From assembly GCA_010015745.1 (NCBI GenBank), contig ML978166.1:372001-436000 (forward strand): a stretch of DNA of 64,000 nucleotides. Direction: 5' to 3'. The notes under the pieces were generated by a model. That model saw only the letters and a list, made by a program, of their open reading frames with translations, was not told the origin of the DNA and searched no databases. Origin of the DNA: Setomelanomma holmii. Taxonomy: Eukaryota; Ascomycota; Dothideomycetes; Pleosporales; Phaeosphaeriaceae. A program made the position numbers and the translations under genes. How positions within the stretch are numbered: the stretch's first letter is position 1; each line of letters opens with the position of its first letter. This document shows, piece by piece, positions 9,370 through 19,622 of the stretch.

Positions 9370-11584
9370 ATGGCTCCTCGACACAGCGATACGCTCTGCT
9401 CTGCTCCGCCTCACCCCGAGCTCTTAACAAGATTGAAAGGCGGACTAGCAAGGGCGAAAAGTGCAGGTGATGACGAAGCTATCAAGAAAGCTGCGAGTGT
9501 TCTCTATGGTGAGCAAGGTGTAACTGGCATGAACGATGGCACCATATTTCCGCGATCACATTATGCCCAGCCTATTTCGGTTGTGGCCAGGAGCAATGCC
9601 GCGCTTGGAAGGATGCCATTGCGTGGCAAAATCAGGTCTGATTTAACACTTTGATGATATGAGAAGCCGCTAAGCCTTCCTACAGGGTCGTTGTAATCCT
9701 CGTCGAATTCACGGATGTCAAGCTGAACAGCGGTTCCAAGGAACGTATGGAAGATCTGTGGTTTTCCACTAATAGAGTTGCTACCGGTTCAGTCAATGAA
9801 TATTACTCTGAAGTGTCGAACGGAGCTATTGAATTGGATGGAGAAGTTCTTGGCCCATTCGAGTTGAATCACAAGCTGTCATACTATGCCGATCGCCGTA
9901 AGTACAAAGTCCCGCATCTGCTCTTCTCTCACAGTACTAACTATATTGAGATACTGGTCGTGGCTGGGCTGAACCAAATACGCAAACGATGGTCGATGAA
10001 ACATTCGCAATGGTTGCTGACAATTCGCTTCTAGGCCTGAAGGAATACGACAACGACGGGAACGGCTATGTGAGGCGACTACACATGATTCAAGCAAGCT
10101 GACTGTTGACCTTACTCAGGTGGATGCTTTCGTGGTCGTACATGCGGGCCGAGGTGCTGAAGAGACTGGCGACACCCACGATCTATGGAGTGTGAAATGG
10201 ACGCTTCCGGAAGAGCGAGAGGTTGATGGTTGGTTTTCGCAACATACTCCATGCACACAGCTTACAATTCGGTAGGTGTGAAAGTATACGGCTTCATGAC
10301 TGTTCCCGAAGATGTGAAATGCGGCGTTTGCGCCCACGAAATCGGCCATCTAGGTAATCGTCATGTCACCAGTTTAGTGCCTTCTTCTGACAATAGGTAG
10401 TCTTTGGTTGGCCCGACTTGTACAACCCAGGCCATGTCTCATCTGGTGTGGCGAATTGGTGCCTTATGGGTTATGGCTCGTGGGGTGCAGGTGGAGATCG
10501 ACCGGTTCACCCATCCGCTTGTAAGGCACTCTCTTCTGCAATCATAGTATCTCTTGCTGACTTCTCCAAGGGTGCAAAGCGAGCCAGAACTGGGTCGAAA
10601 TCGTAAATGAGACAGACAACCACGAGATCACCCTCGAGGACGTGAAGTCGTCGCGCAAGGTCCACCGACTTTGGACCAACGGGAACTCGGAAGATCAAGA
10701 ATATTTTCTGATCGAGAATCGCCAGCTCAACGGTTTCGACGAATACCTTCCAGGACGAGGTCTGCTGGTATGGCATGTCGATGAGGACGTGCACCACAAT
10801 GCCGACGAAGAACATCCAAAGGTGCGTCTTGTACAAGCCGATGGCCTGGGACAGCTGAAGGGAAATTGGGGTCGCGGCGATGCTGGAGATGCATTCCCCG
10901 GATTTGCTGGCGTATCGCAACTCAGCACTGTGTCTGTTCCTAGCAGCAAGGCGTACTGTGGCTCCGACACCTACGTATCCATCACAAACATAGCTGCAGT
11001 AGCTTCATCCATCACGATGGAGCTTGCGGTAAAGCCCGGCATTTATTCAACGACTGGTAACTTCAACCCTCGCACCTGGTACCGCCTCAAAAATGCTTCC
11101 CAACCAGCCACCCACTGTCTGGACGTCATCAACGACAACGGTACGAACAGCAAAGGTCATATCGAGATTAGGAGCGGGGGTAATTACTCTGGTCAATACT
11201 GGCAGATCAAATCGAACGACGACGGCACGTTCTTTTTTCGCACGATGTTCCTGGGACCCAACCGTCAACTCGATGTATATTCACACGACAGCAACACGCC
11301 TGTACTTCAGCCGTCGGCGCCTGCGACTGGGCAACATTGGTTGATAAAGCCTTGGGGAGACGGGACATGGCATCTGGAAAATGCGTATAATGGTCCACAT
11401 CAGTATCTCGATGTTGTCGACGGTGGAGTTGCTGTGAAGATGAGAAGAGCAGACAGTAGTCGTCCAGCGCAACGATGTAAGCAGATCCTGGCATCTCAAG
11501 CATTTGCGAGAAACATACTGACGAAGATATCAATCTTTAGGGACAATTGCTCCATTTCGAGATATCACTGAGCGTGGGTTTTAG
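9370..11584 (+). CDS. M6-family zinc metalloprotease with C-terminal ricin-type lectin domain
   Basis: Eight exons join in frame to 617 aa: 9370-9635, 9686-9897, 9951-10069, 10120-10228, 10276-10353, 10401-10520, 10571-11476 and 11541-11584. Introns are 47-64 nt. The catalytic domain follows the M6 (immune inhibitor A-like) pattern: VVVILVEFTD at the start, the zinc motif HEIGH (residues 256-260, 10335-10349), HLVFGWPDLYNPG, then CLMGYGSWG and a WHVDED segment. From about residue 465 a beta-trefoil lectin region begins (NPRTWYRLKN, then YWQI and HWLI repeats, ending WTIAPF). It should hydrolyse proteins, with the lectin part binding glycans. No N-terminal signal peptide is visible, which is odd for a protease usually secreted in bacteria. 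All frames are intact despite decayed neighbours. The family is best known from bacteria, so ancient transfer is possible. Confidence 0.88.
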
Positions 11585-11951
11585 TTAGCCGTAAACGCTT
11601 TCCTATGGTGTTAGAACCTCTTGCTTTCACGAGAAACGCGCCTGCTTCATTCTGACTGTTACGTGCACAAATTCGTGTTTACTGTCTCTCCCACTGTCCA
11701 TAACGAGGGCTCGTGCATTTTGTATACTGTCTTTGCAAAGGCTTTCGCGGTACCAGTTCGCCTCGCTCCACGTCCAGTCCAAAGTACCAGCCATACGCAA
11801 GGTCTGATTATCATCCATGGGACTGCCTTTCCCTCTGGCATTTCCATGTCGAGTCGTCCGGGACGTCCCCCTTGATCATTTGCGCTATGTCTTCAAATAT
11901 AGATCGTGAGTCTTTGTCCTATCAAAACCGACATAGACTGATGAGACAGCC
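11585..11951. other. intergenic, no gene seen
   Basis: 3' side of the protease gene and upstream of the FAD monooxygenase relic. No motif was recognised. Confidence 0.5.
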
Positions 11952-13546
11952 ATGGGACCGTCTGCGGCGGATACTCCAGCGCCGGATGCGCTTCAAACGC
12001 TCCCTCCTTTGGCTCATGTATTCATAATCATCGGCGCCGGCATAACGGGCTTGACACTTGCGCACGCTCTTAGCGGGCACGGGATCAGGTGTGCTGTGTA
12101 CCATCCCGATTACACACCCTGGAGCGCTCCATCGCAGCACCTGTCAAAACCCTACCACGATCCACCAGATTGTTTCACGCCCGACCGTGTTCTGTCAACC
12201 ACACGGGCACAAGGGCATTTTGGATCTTGTCTTGGGGACGAACTATACAGGGAGCTATGTCTATCCTAGGTTGGCGTAGTCGAGCGAACGCCAATACCTT
12301 TCTAAAATCTGCGCACTGGCATTCACTACTCGACGCATCTTGAACGACTGTGATGGAACTATACGAATAGAAAGGACCATCGCACGATCGATTTTGGAGC
12401 AGCATTCCGCAGACAAGTCCAAAGTTTGTGGAAACGCGAGGTTCGTTGGATACAAAGTCTCGCACAAGAGAGGTCCTCACACTGTCGCGTACTTCTCGAG
12501 ATTCTATTCCGCCAATTATATAGAAGTTCCTGGCTCTCTTATCGTAAACACTACGGCCCCATCGAATGAGGAGACATCGACTGTCGAGTCTTCCGGTGTG
12601 CCGCTTGCGCTCGAATCATCCAGTGTCCTCCTGTGCGCTATACAACCATACAGTCACAAGGACATCATTCTATGAGATGTTGACAGCCAATTATCAAGTG
12701 CCTGCCAGCCGCATGCAATCTCTCCTGTAATACCACCCATTACAGATTCGAGGTTCGGTTCCAATGATAAAAGTATACATCTCTTGCTCTATTTTGGCCA
12801 CGACGGCGGCCAAGGCAGCCCCAAAACTTCAGCGCCCTTCAGACAGCTACTACGTGTGCATCGAGTTGAGCTATCCGTCCGACTCCTGATTTACTCTTCA
12901 CGAACACCATGCTCAGCAGCTTTTTGCTTCCTACGAACGGTGCTTCCCTGCGCTGCGAGAGGTATTGAAATACGACTTATACTCGCCAACAAACGGTCAA
13001 CTGGCAAGCTACAATTTCATACTCCCAATGCCACTTGACCATTGGGATCACTGGTATCCTCCAGATGATGCCGGATTTTCACGCCGGATCATCATGATTG
13101 GAGATGGCGTACATGCTATGTACGTAGACTAGACGCAGCTTCACAACATCCACTAACACGAAACGCTGGGTCGTAGGTCACCACATACCGAGGAGTGCAT
13201 CAACCACAACATTGCAGATGTAAAGTCTGACCAAGCACATCGTCAAATGGAGACGCGAAGTGCTTGTAGAGCTAGAGCTGGCAGCGCATATCATGTCTTG
13301 GGAACAGGACATGCGCAAGAGAACCGTTTCAGCGATGAATACTAGGTGAGCTAGTATCATGTCTCATCGATAGCTTTCGTACTGAAAGTCAATCTTCACA
13401 GTTGGCAAGCGAACGTGGATGCGAACAATTACTATAAACTACTATCAACACCGAGCCCACTTCTCGCTAGCGTGTCGATGACGGCATCGATGTCGGAAGA
13501 GCCCGAGCGGATCGATACACCACGGGAGGAATACACTGCGCAGTGA
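11952..13546 (+). pseudogene. FAD-dependent monooxygenase relic
   Basis: The N-terminal dinucleotide-binding motif (IIGAGITGLTLAHAL, about 12024-12068) and the downstream HPDYTPW resemble aromatic-ring hydroxylases. The C-terminal FAD motif is also present (RIIMIGDGVHAM, then SPH across an intron at 13120-13176). A second plausible intron follows the ACTAG at about 13346 and ends at CACAG. Between these ends the frame shifts repeatedly, a TAG ends the first frame near 12268, and a TGA interrupts the segment at about 12888. The last 200 bases still read as protein to TGA 13544-13546. I infer a once-functional flavin hydroxylase, perhaps of secondary metabolism, now dead. An unusual multi-exon gene is possible but would need several weak splice sites. 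Confidence 0.7.
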
Positions 13547-14350
13547 ATGGACCCTGAGTGGTCGATTTACATGTAGCTAGACTCTTTGACTATTACTTAT
13601 CTTAGTAACAATGCACTTTTCTGGACTATAGTAATCATTCATTTATCTCATAACTTCAATATGTCCGATCTCACCCATGGACTCGAGGCTTGGAGGATTT
13701 TTACGGGATGCTTTGCGGTCGATTTAGGAGCAAGTCATGGACGACTGAAATGCTAGGCAAAACCACGGTCTCAGAGCTAGCACGATTTGCAGTATGAGAC
13801 TTCAGCTTGCAGGCTTGAACTTGCAAGCCCGTGGAACCCAAGACAAGATTGTTACGACTGGTGCCTGTAGAATCTCGTGCATGAAAGCGCCGCATTGTCA
13901 TCATTGGTGAAGCCGCTTTAGTCATTCACACTGTTCTCTAGCTACCAATAACGCCCCATGCTGAGACTTGGCCTCGTGCACTCCACACGTAACACTGGCG
14001 ATAATGCCAGCCAGCATAGGCTTGCGTTTGCAAGTCATGTCTTCGCCATAGGAGAACTCATGGCTGCTTGTATTGATTCAGGACGTGGCACCTTCTCTGA
14101 AGTCTAAGAGGGGCATAGCAGCATAAGCGGTGCATTCGATGAAGTGAAGTACATCGCTCATCTTTTCAAATGTAGATTGAGTCATGACGGTGAAAGTGAA
14201 CGTGAACAGTGTCTACAAGGAAGAGGAGCGGATGTTCATCGAGAATGACAAACGGCCTCAACGTGCACGAAACTTCCTGGTTCTTGGAATTTTCTAATCT
14301 TGCAATTCCCTCTTCTGAGCAGCTCACATCCCACAACGTCTGCTACGGAT
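13547..14350. other. intergenic, no supported gene
   Basis: No domain was seen. A 37-codon frame beginning at 14184 (+), rich in charged residues, may be a remnant first exon of the zinc-finger gene that follows. This is unproven. Confidence 0.4.
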
Positions 14351-15404
14351 ATGCCTCTCGCCGAAAGCGCGACCATGCCAACGAAAGTCCCCGATCTCGA
14401 AGACTCGCCCGCGCATGCTCGCCGCCTGGAGTTGTTGAAGCATCTGACCGATGCCGACCAAGATGAAATCGAGGCGCTCGTTGACCATGTTTCTGAAAGG
14501 CTCAGTAGAAATGCGAAGAGAGATATGATAGTGGAGGTGATCGTTGGTTGCTTGAGGGGCAAAGAGGAAGAGACAGCCAGCCTATTTCGTGAAGCGCGAA
14601 CCATACGCGCTGAGGTAGAAAGGAAGGAGAAAGAAAAGGGCGAGCTCAAGGTCGCGAGGAAGTTCGCGATTGAAAAGGAGAAAGAGATACTGGAGAAAGA
14701 GAAGGCCGAGGAAGCCTCAGCTGCTGAGCCCACACTAGCGCCAAGTATGTCTGATTCAAAGTCACTAGATGTTGGCTGACATTTTCGAAGCAGTTCAAGC
14801 TCAAGAAACCCCCTCCGCTCCGCGCGTACCTCCGCCGATCCATCCGAAACCGCAAAAGGAGAACAAGAGGAATGCAGAAGCAATGTCCGCCAGCTAGCCC
14901 ATTGTAAAGAAAGCAAAGACAAACTTTGTCCCATGTGAAGACGACTGGAAATGCGCAACTTGCGGCTTTTGAAACCACCGCATTTTCGAGTTTTGCGTTC
15001 GGAATTTTGGCAGCAGTGATTTGAACCGCCGACCTTGCGGTGCAGGGCTACGTGACTGTGTGCGTCAGGAAGCAGGACCAGACGTTAAACCGCATCGACG
15101 CGCCATCTTCTTCGCAGACTGGATTTGTGCCAAGTGCTGGTGGTGGAATAGGCGGTATGATTCTGTTTGCCACAAGTGTAAGCAGAATGTGGACGTGGTC
15201 AACATTGGTGAGGATCTAGATGAAGACTTGCGTGAGTGGTGCGAGCCTGGGCTCGTGATGAACCAGCCGGCAAGTTACTGGGATGGAGGTAGCCAGGGAA
15301 GCTTCGGTGGTTCGATGTTGGGTTCGAATAGTAGTGCGATGGCGGCGTACTATGGCACTCAAGGCCAGTCCCAGGAGAGCCGCAAGCTGTCCAAGCGGTG
15401 GTGA
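14351..15404 (+). pseudogene. RanBP2-type zinc-finger protein relic
   Basis: The first exon (14351-14744) encodes an acidic and then Lys/Glu-rich coiled-coil-like region. After an intron (14745-14793) the frame continues into two RanBP2-type fingers, which bind RNA or ubiquitin in known proteins. The first starts DDWKCATCGF but has TGA (14970-14972) where the family has Trp, and its second cysteine pair is degraded (CVRN). The second finger, ADWICAKCWWWNRRYDSVCHKC, is complete. A TAG at 14895-14897 also interrupts the linker. Two nonsense codons in frame plus the damaged finger make a pseudogene the best reading. A truncated 140-residue coiled-coil product could still be made. Confidence 0.75.
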
Positions 15405-15897
15405 AGCGTAGTCATGTCAGTGTCCAACGTGCGCAATTTTTGGTAGATGAGGTGAAAGAGCATAAAAGTCTTTGTTCTGTCGACTTGCACGCCCCACTGG
15501 TCCCGCAACTCCCACAAACCACACGGTATTCCATATTGAGGCCGCGCAGAGTCAAGCACATTATTTCTTAAAGCTGATTGTTGTTAAGTGCTGTATATAT
15601 ATTTTATATTGTTGAAATCATATAACAGCAACCAAACGTCTGTGTGGTCGAGTGGTGCATTCCGCCAAACGATGATGTCCCTCGCCGTGAACACGTTCGA
15701 GTCCTCGTTTGGGCGGTTTTCGAGGAACGTACCTGAGGTCTCTGGTATCCTAGCGATTCCCTAGATTATGCTCCTTTGCTTTTTATTTAAAGCCTTTTCT
15801 TCTTTTCTTCTTGCTCTCTTTCTTCATCTTTTTGCTCTATCATACACTGACCTTTACCCATAACGCGAATTCACCACCAGTACCCTCCTCTCGTCGT
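15405..15897. other. intergenic with a tRNA-like fragment
   Basis: At 15640-15720 there is a D-arm-like string (TGTGGTCGAGTGGT) and a T-loop-like GTTCGAGTC, but no matching acceptor or T stems. There is also an inverted pair CCAAACGA/TCGTTTGG. I see no intact tRNA and no gene. Confidence 0.4.
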
Positions 15898-16332
15898 CAC
15901 CGAGCCGAACCATGACCCTGTCACTCATGCTGTATATATCCTACCCATCAGGTGATCTTGGTGACTCCGCTCAAGCAGGTTTGATTGGTGGATACATATT
16001 TGATCAATCCAGAGATATGCTTGTTCGCGGAGCAGGGCTTGGAACGCTGTCAGGAATCTGAACAGGTTTGTTCTGATGTCGAAAGGTGCGTCGTTGATGA
16101 AAATGCGGTGCTCTGGTGCTGGACGGCCCTAGGTACACGACAAGGCTGAGAACGGTGGCGTTTTGTCTAGCTCGAAAACTTCGACCTGCAACCGGATGGA
16201 CTGTTGCTCTGCTGAAGGGTGAATCTTAATGAGTAGTATTTGGTCTATCGCACGATTCAGAGGTTGGTAGCCGCTGTTCCCCGTTGGTGTGACCGGTTCG
16301 AGGGCAGCCACCGATTTAAGAGCTGTGTCCAT
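15898..16332 (-). pseudogene. HET-domain protein relic (N-terminal part)
   Basis: On the minus strand from about 16332 the frame reads like the start of a heterokaryon-incompatibility protein. It runs YQPLNRAIDQILLIKIHP, then FSALSCT, a TAG in place of the tryptophan of the core SYTWG motif, then HRIFINDAPFDIRTNL and YLWIDQICIHQSN. It ends in LMGRIYTA and a TGA at 15925-15927. The order matches the first third of the HET domain, and the rest is absent. HET proteins trigger cell death on fusion of unlike strains. This copy is truncated and carries two nonsense codons, so it is a relic. Confidence 0.78.
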
Positions 16333-16709
16333 TGTTTGGCCTGGGCGAACATTTAAGTTGTCAAGAAAGCTGCTCTTGGCGATTTGAGGCGACAGCGTGC
16401 ACGCATCTGAGCGAGTGGTTTCGAGCGCGAGCTGGAATTGTGATGAAGTGAGGTAGAAGTGAGACGACGATGCTTGAGGTGTGAGAAGGTTTGCTGCACT
16501 GCCACTTCCGACGAAGCAGGTGCGGCTGTGCGAACCTTGCCTACGCCATCACGACGCAGGCAACCGCGACCGCAAAGAAAAGCAACGACCAGGTACACGG
16601 TGGGTGAGCTTAAAGGATAGAATAATCGTGGCTGATGGCCAGTATGAATTACAATAGTCCTAATAAGATAGATGCAGAAAAACCTTGGGACATACGCCCT
16701 TTTGATGCA
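16333..16709. other. intergenic, no gene seen
   Basis: Between the HET relic and the 3' end of the Set2 gene, both on the minus strand. No convincing coding signal. Confidence 0.45.
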
Positions 16710-19622
16710 TCATGAGCGATTGCCACCATGACCAAACTCCGTGCTCTTGTCGACTTGGTTGGATCCATTTGTCGATGGTGTAGCAAGTTGTGTTGGGCTC
16801 GTATAACCATTTTGTTGCGACACGGACTCTCCGTTCAACGCATGAGCATCACCCATGGGCGATTCATACTCTGCTTCGATGTCGGCCGCTTCGCCCGCAG
16901 GTGGCGGTGGTGGTGGTGGTGGAGGTGGGGCAAGTGGTAGTTCATCTGTGCTGGCTCGAAACTTCTTGGGCGAACCAGGTTCTTCACCACCTTCGCGTTT
17001 GCGCTTCAACTCTGACGAGGACTCGGCAGGCGAAGCATCGTGCGACGCGGCGATGTCCTTCCGAATGTCGAGCATGTCGTCATCCCACTCGACCTCTTCG
17101 ATTTCGCCATTAGGCTTTACAGCAGCCGGAGACTCCTCGCCACCTTCTGCGTTCCGAGCTGCTTTCTGCTTGTCGCGTTCTTCTTTCTTCTTCACGGCTT
17201 TGTCCATGAACTCTTTTACGTAGTTCTTCACGGTCTTCTCGTGTCTGGAGCTTAGCTTCGCAGTCGGATCCTTGACGCGGCCGGACTTGTAATCGCCTCG
17301 CACTAGTTTCTTTGCAACCTATCACCCTGATCAGCGAATGGTCTGTGGAAGACGTCTGTCAACTTACCTCTTTTGAAAGCCTCTTGAGGTCCTCTTTCTC
17401 AAGCTTCTTGCGGTAGTGAGAAGCGACAGCCATGACGTGAGATGAAAGCTGGAACAGTCAGCAGGGAACAGTCAAGCGATGCGGAGAGCAGTCACAGTAG
17501 CCTCGTAGATCTTTTCTTGCTTCTCATGAGGCAGACTTCGCCATTTTTCACTCTTCGATCGCTTCTCCTTGCTGTCGTCTGCGGCTGGTTGAGGGGTCGT
17601 AGAGGCTGAGGGTCCCGTTGGCGTGACATTCGCAGTGATGCTGGAAATGATATCTTGCAGCAACTGGGTATCCGTCTTCGCTTTCGGTGGGGGTGGCGGC
17701 GGTTGGTTCGCAGGCTGACTAGGACGCTGCCACTGCGTGCTGCCAGTGGAATTGTAGTAGTATATGGACCCGTTTTCTGCGGTGGCTTGGAACCAGCCAG
17801 GCGGCAGGGGATTGAAGGGTCGTGGACGGATAGCTGGGCGTGGGGCGTTGAAGAAACCGCTGGGACCTCTAGGTGCATTCATGACGCCACGTGGCCCTGA
17901 CGGAATGGTGGCGGATGCTGGTCCTTTCGGCGCGATGATGGACGGAGATTTGGATCGCGACCTTGATCTTTCCCGACCTCTCTCACGGCGCTCAAAATGA
18001 TTCTCGGTGCGAACCGGTGTGTTGGCATTCGGATCCCTCTTCATACGAGGTATCCTGTATGCAACCTCCAGTTTGCTCCAAGCGGTCAGCAAATCCGTTG
18101 CTGACTCCTGCACTTGCTCGTCTCCACACATTTGCAGCTTCTCAACGGTTTCCTCAATTTTGGAGTCCTGAATCTTGTTTCTTGTGATTCGAGGGAGCTT
18201 ATGAAGAATGTCCAGAACCTGCTGCACGACGTTGAAGTCATCCATCCAGGTTGTGAGGGTTTTCTTGAATGTCTCGTAGCCGTGCATGCGGATGATGCGA
18301 TGGCCTACCCGCTCGTTGTCCGTCTGTTGTATGCGACTAAGCAGTTTGACAGCAATCCACTTTTCAGTGCACTGGCGCAAAGCTGCCATGACCTTCGGCA
18401 CGCCGTCTTCCTCAAGTGATCGTGGTTGGAGGTCATTAACGTATTCCTCGTCGTCCTCGCTAACCTTCTTCTTGCGCGGCTTCTTGGCAACCGCTGTGTC
18501 CCAGCTATCGCCATCATCGATACCCAGCGCTTCGATTGTGGCATGTGATAGCTTGGTTGCGTTATCGGATTGTGTCTTGCCGCCGATGTACCCAGTACAG
18601 TTGGGCTCGCCGCAGTAGCATGGCTGTGGGTCGGCTCCGTATCGGTCCACGTTGTAGTTGAATACCAATTCTTCGCCTGCCCTGACTTTACGCTCGACAA
18701 ATATGCCCATGCGCAGCTTGTCCCCTACCACCCATTTGTCGACAAAGCAGTTGGGATTGCAAGAATGATTACAGAATCTTCCTAGATTGCCCTTTTTGGT
18801 CGCATCGACAAATTCGCCCTTGGTCAAGGACATGAAGTAGAAATGCTTTATGCCCTCCTCGTCGTATTGTATCATACGGCGCCGGAAGGTTCTTTCGTCT
18901 ATGACTTCTCCAATGTACTCGAACACGAAATCTCCAGGCATCATATCCTTGTTGGCGCGAAGCCCAAAGCCCTTCTTCTCAGTCTTGATCACAGTCACAT
19001 CTGCGTATTGTTTCCTGTAGAAGCGCTGGTTCTGACACTTCCTGCCGCAACTGCAGCCGTCGGGTATACACTCCATCTTGGTCGCGCGGTTGATGCAGTC
19101 GGAATCTTCGCCGCAGGCATGATTGACTTTCTCGACGGCGTCCCATTCTTCTCCACAGTCGCATTCGAGCGCAGGGTCGGTTGTGCCGATGTGCTTATTC
19201 GCATATGTGCATTCGGGGAGGACGACGAAGGTCTCCTTGGCGGCTTCAGTCGAATCGGGGAGATCGAGGAAGAGGGCGGGGGCGCGCTTTTCGACCTTTT
19301 GAGTCGCCGTGCGCGAGAGCTTCGGCGCCTTGCCAGGTTCCGCCATGAGGGTGATGTCTCCACCAAGCGTCTCTTCGTGCAGGCTGCTTTCAGGCGATGG
19401 AGCTTCCGAGTCGGCCTTCTTGAGGGCGGGTGATTGCGAGCGTGATTGAGACTTGAGGCGGGGTGGGATAGCTGAGAGCGGCGTTGGTGTGCGCTCGACT
19501 TCGTCTTTTACCTGGGGTGTGAGGTCGCCCTCACTAGCCCCGTCCGTCGCGCTTTCCAGCTTCATGTCGTGGAGGTCAGGCTCCAGCTGGGCAGCCTTGG
19601 CCTCCAATTCACTGTCCGACAT
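16710..19622 (-). CDS. set2: histone H3 lysine-36 methyltransferase Set2
   Basis: Methylates H3K36 behind elongating RNA polymerase II. Exons on the minus strand are 19622-17496, 17448-17368 and 17318-16710, giving 938 aa. The order is an acidic N-terminus, AWS cysteine region (about 150-205), SET domain (about 206-325, with GRFCNHSCNPNC at 281-292 and FNYNVDRYG) and post-SET (CYCGEPNC). Then come a central helical region, a WW domain near 605-635 (PLPPGWFQ to STQWQRP) and the SRI polymerase-binding domain (EKIYEATLSSHV across the first intron, then DPTAKLSSRHEK). This complete set is diagnostic. After SRI is an acidic tail with 12 prolines. ATG 19622 has a good context (ATCACCATG); an in-frame ATG at 19712 would add 30 residues. 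Confidence 0.95.

Noticed and set aside
15640..15720. tRNA-Ser/Leu-like sequence with D-arm and T-loop strings
   Set aside because: The acceptor and T stems do not pair, and the only good helix (CCAAACGA/TCGTTTGG) is in the wrong place for a tRNA.
16710..17318. Separate small gene with polyproline and coiled region downstream of Set2
   Set aside because: Two short in-phase introns join it to the Set2 frame, and it contains the second half of the SRI domain.
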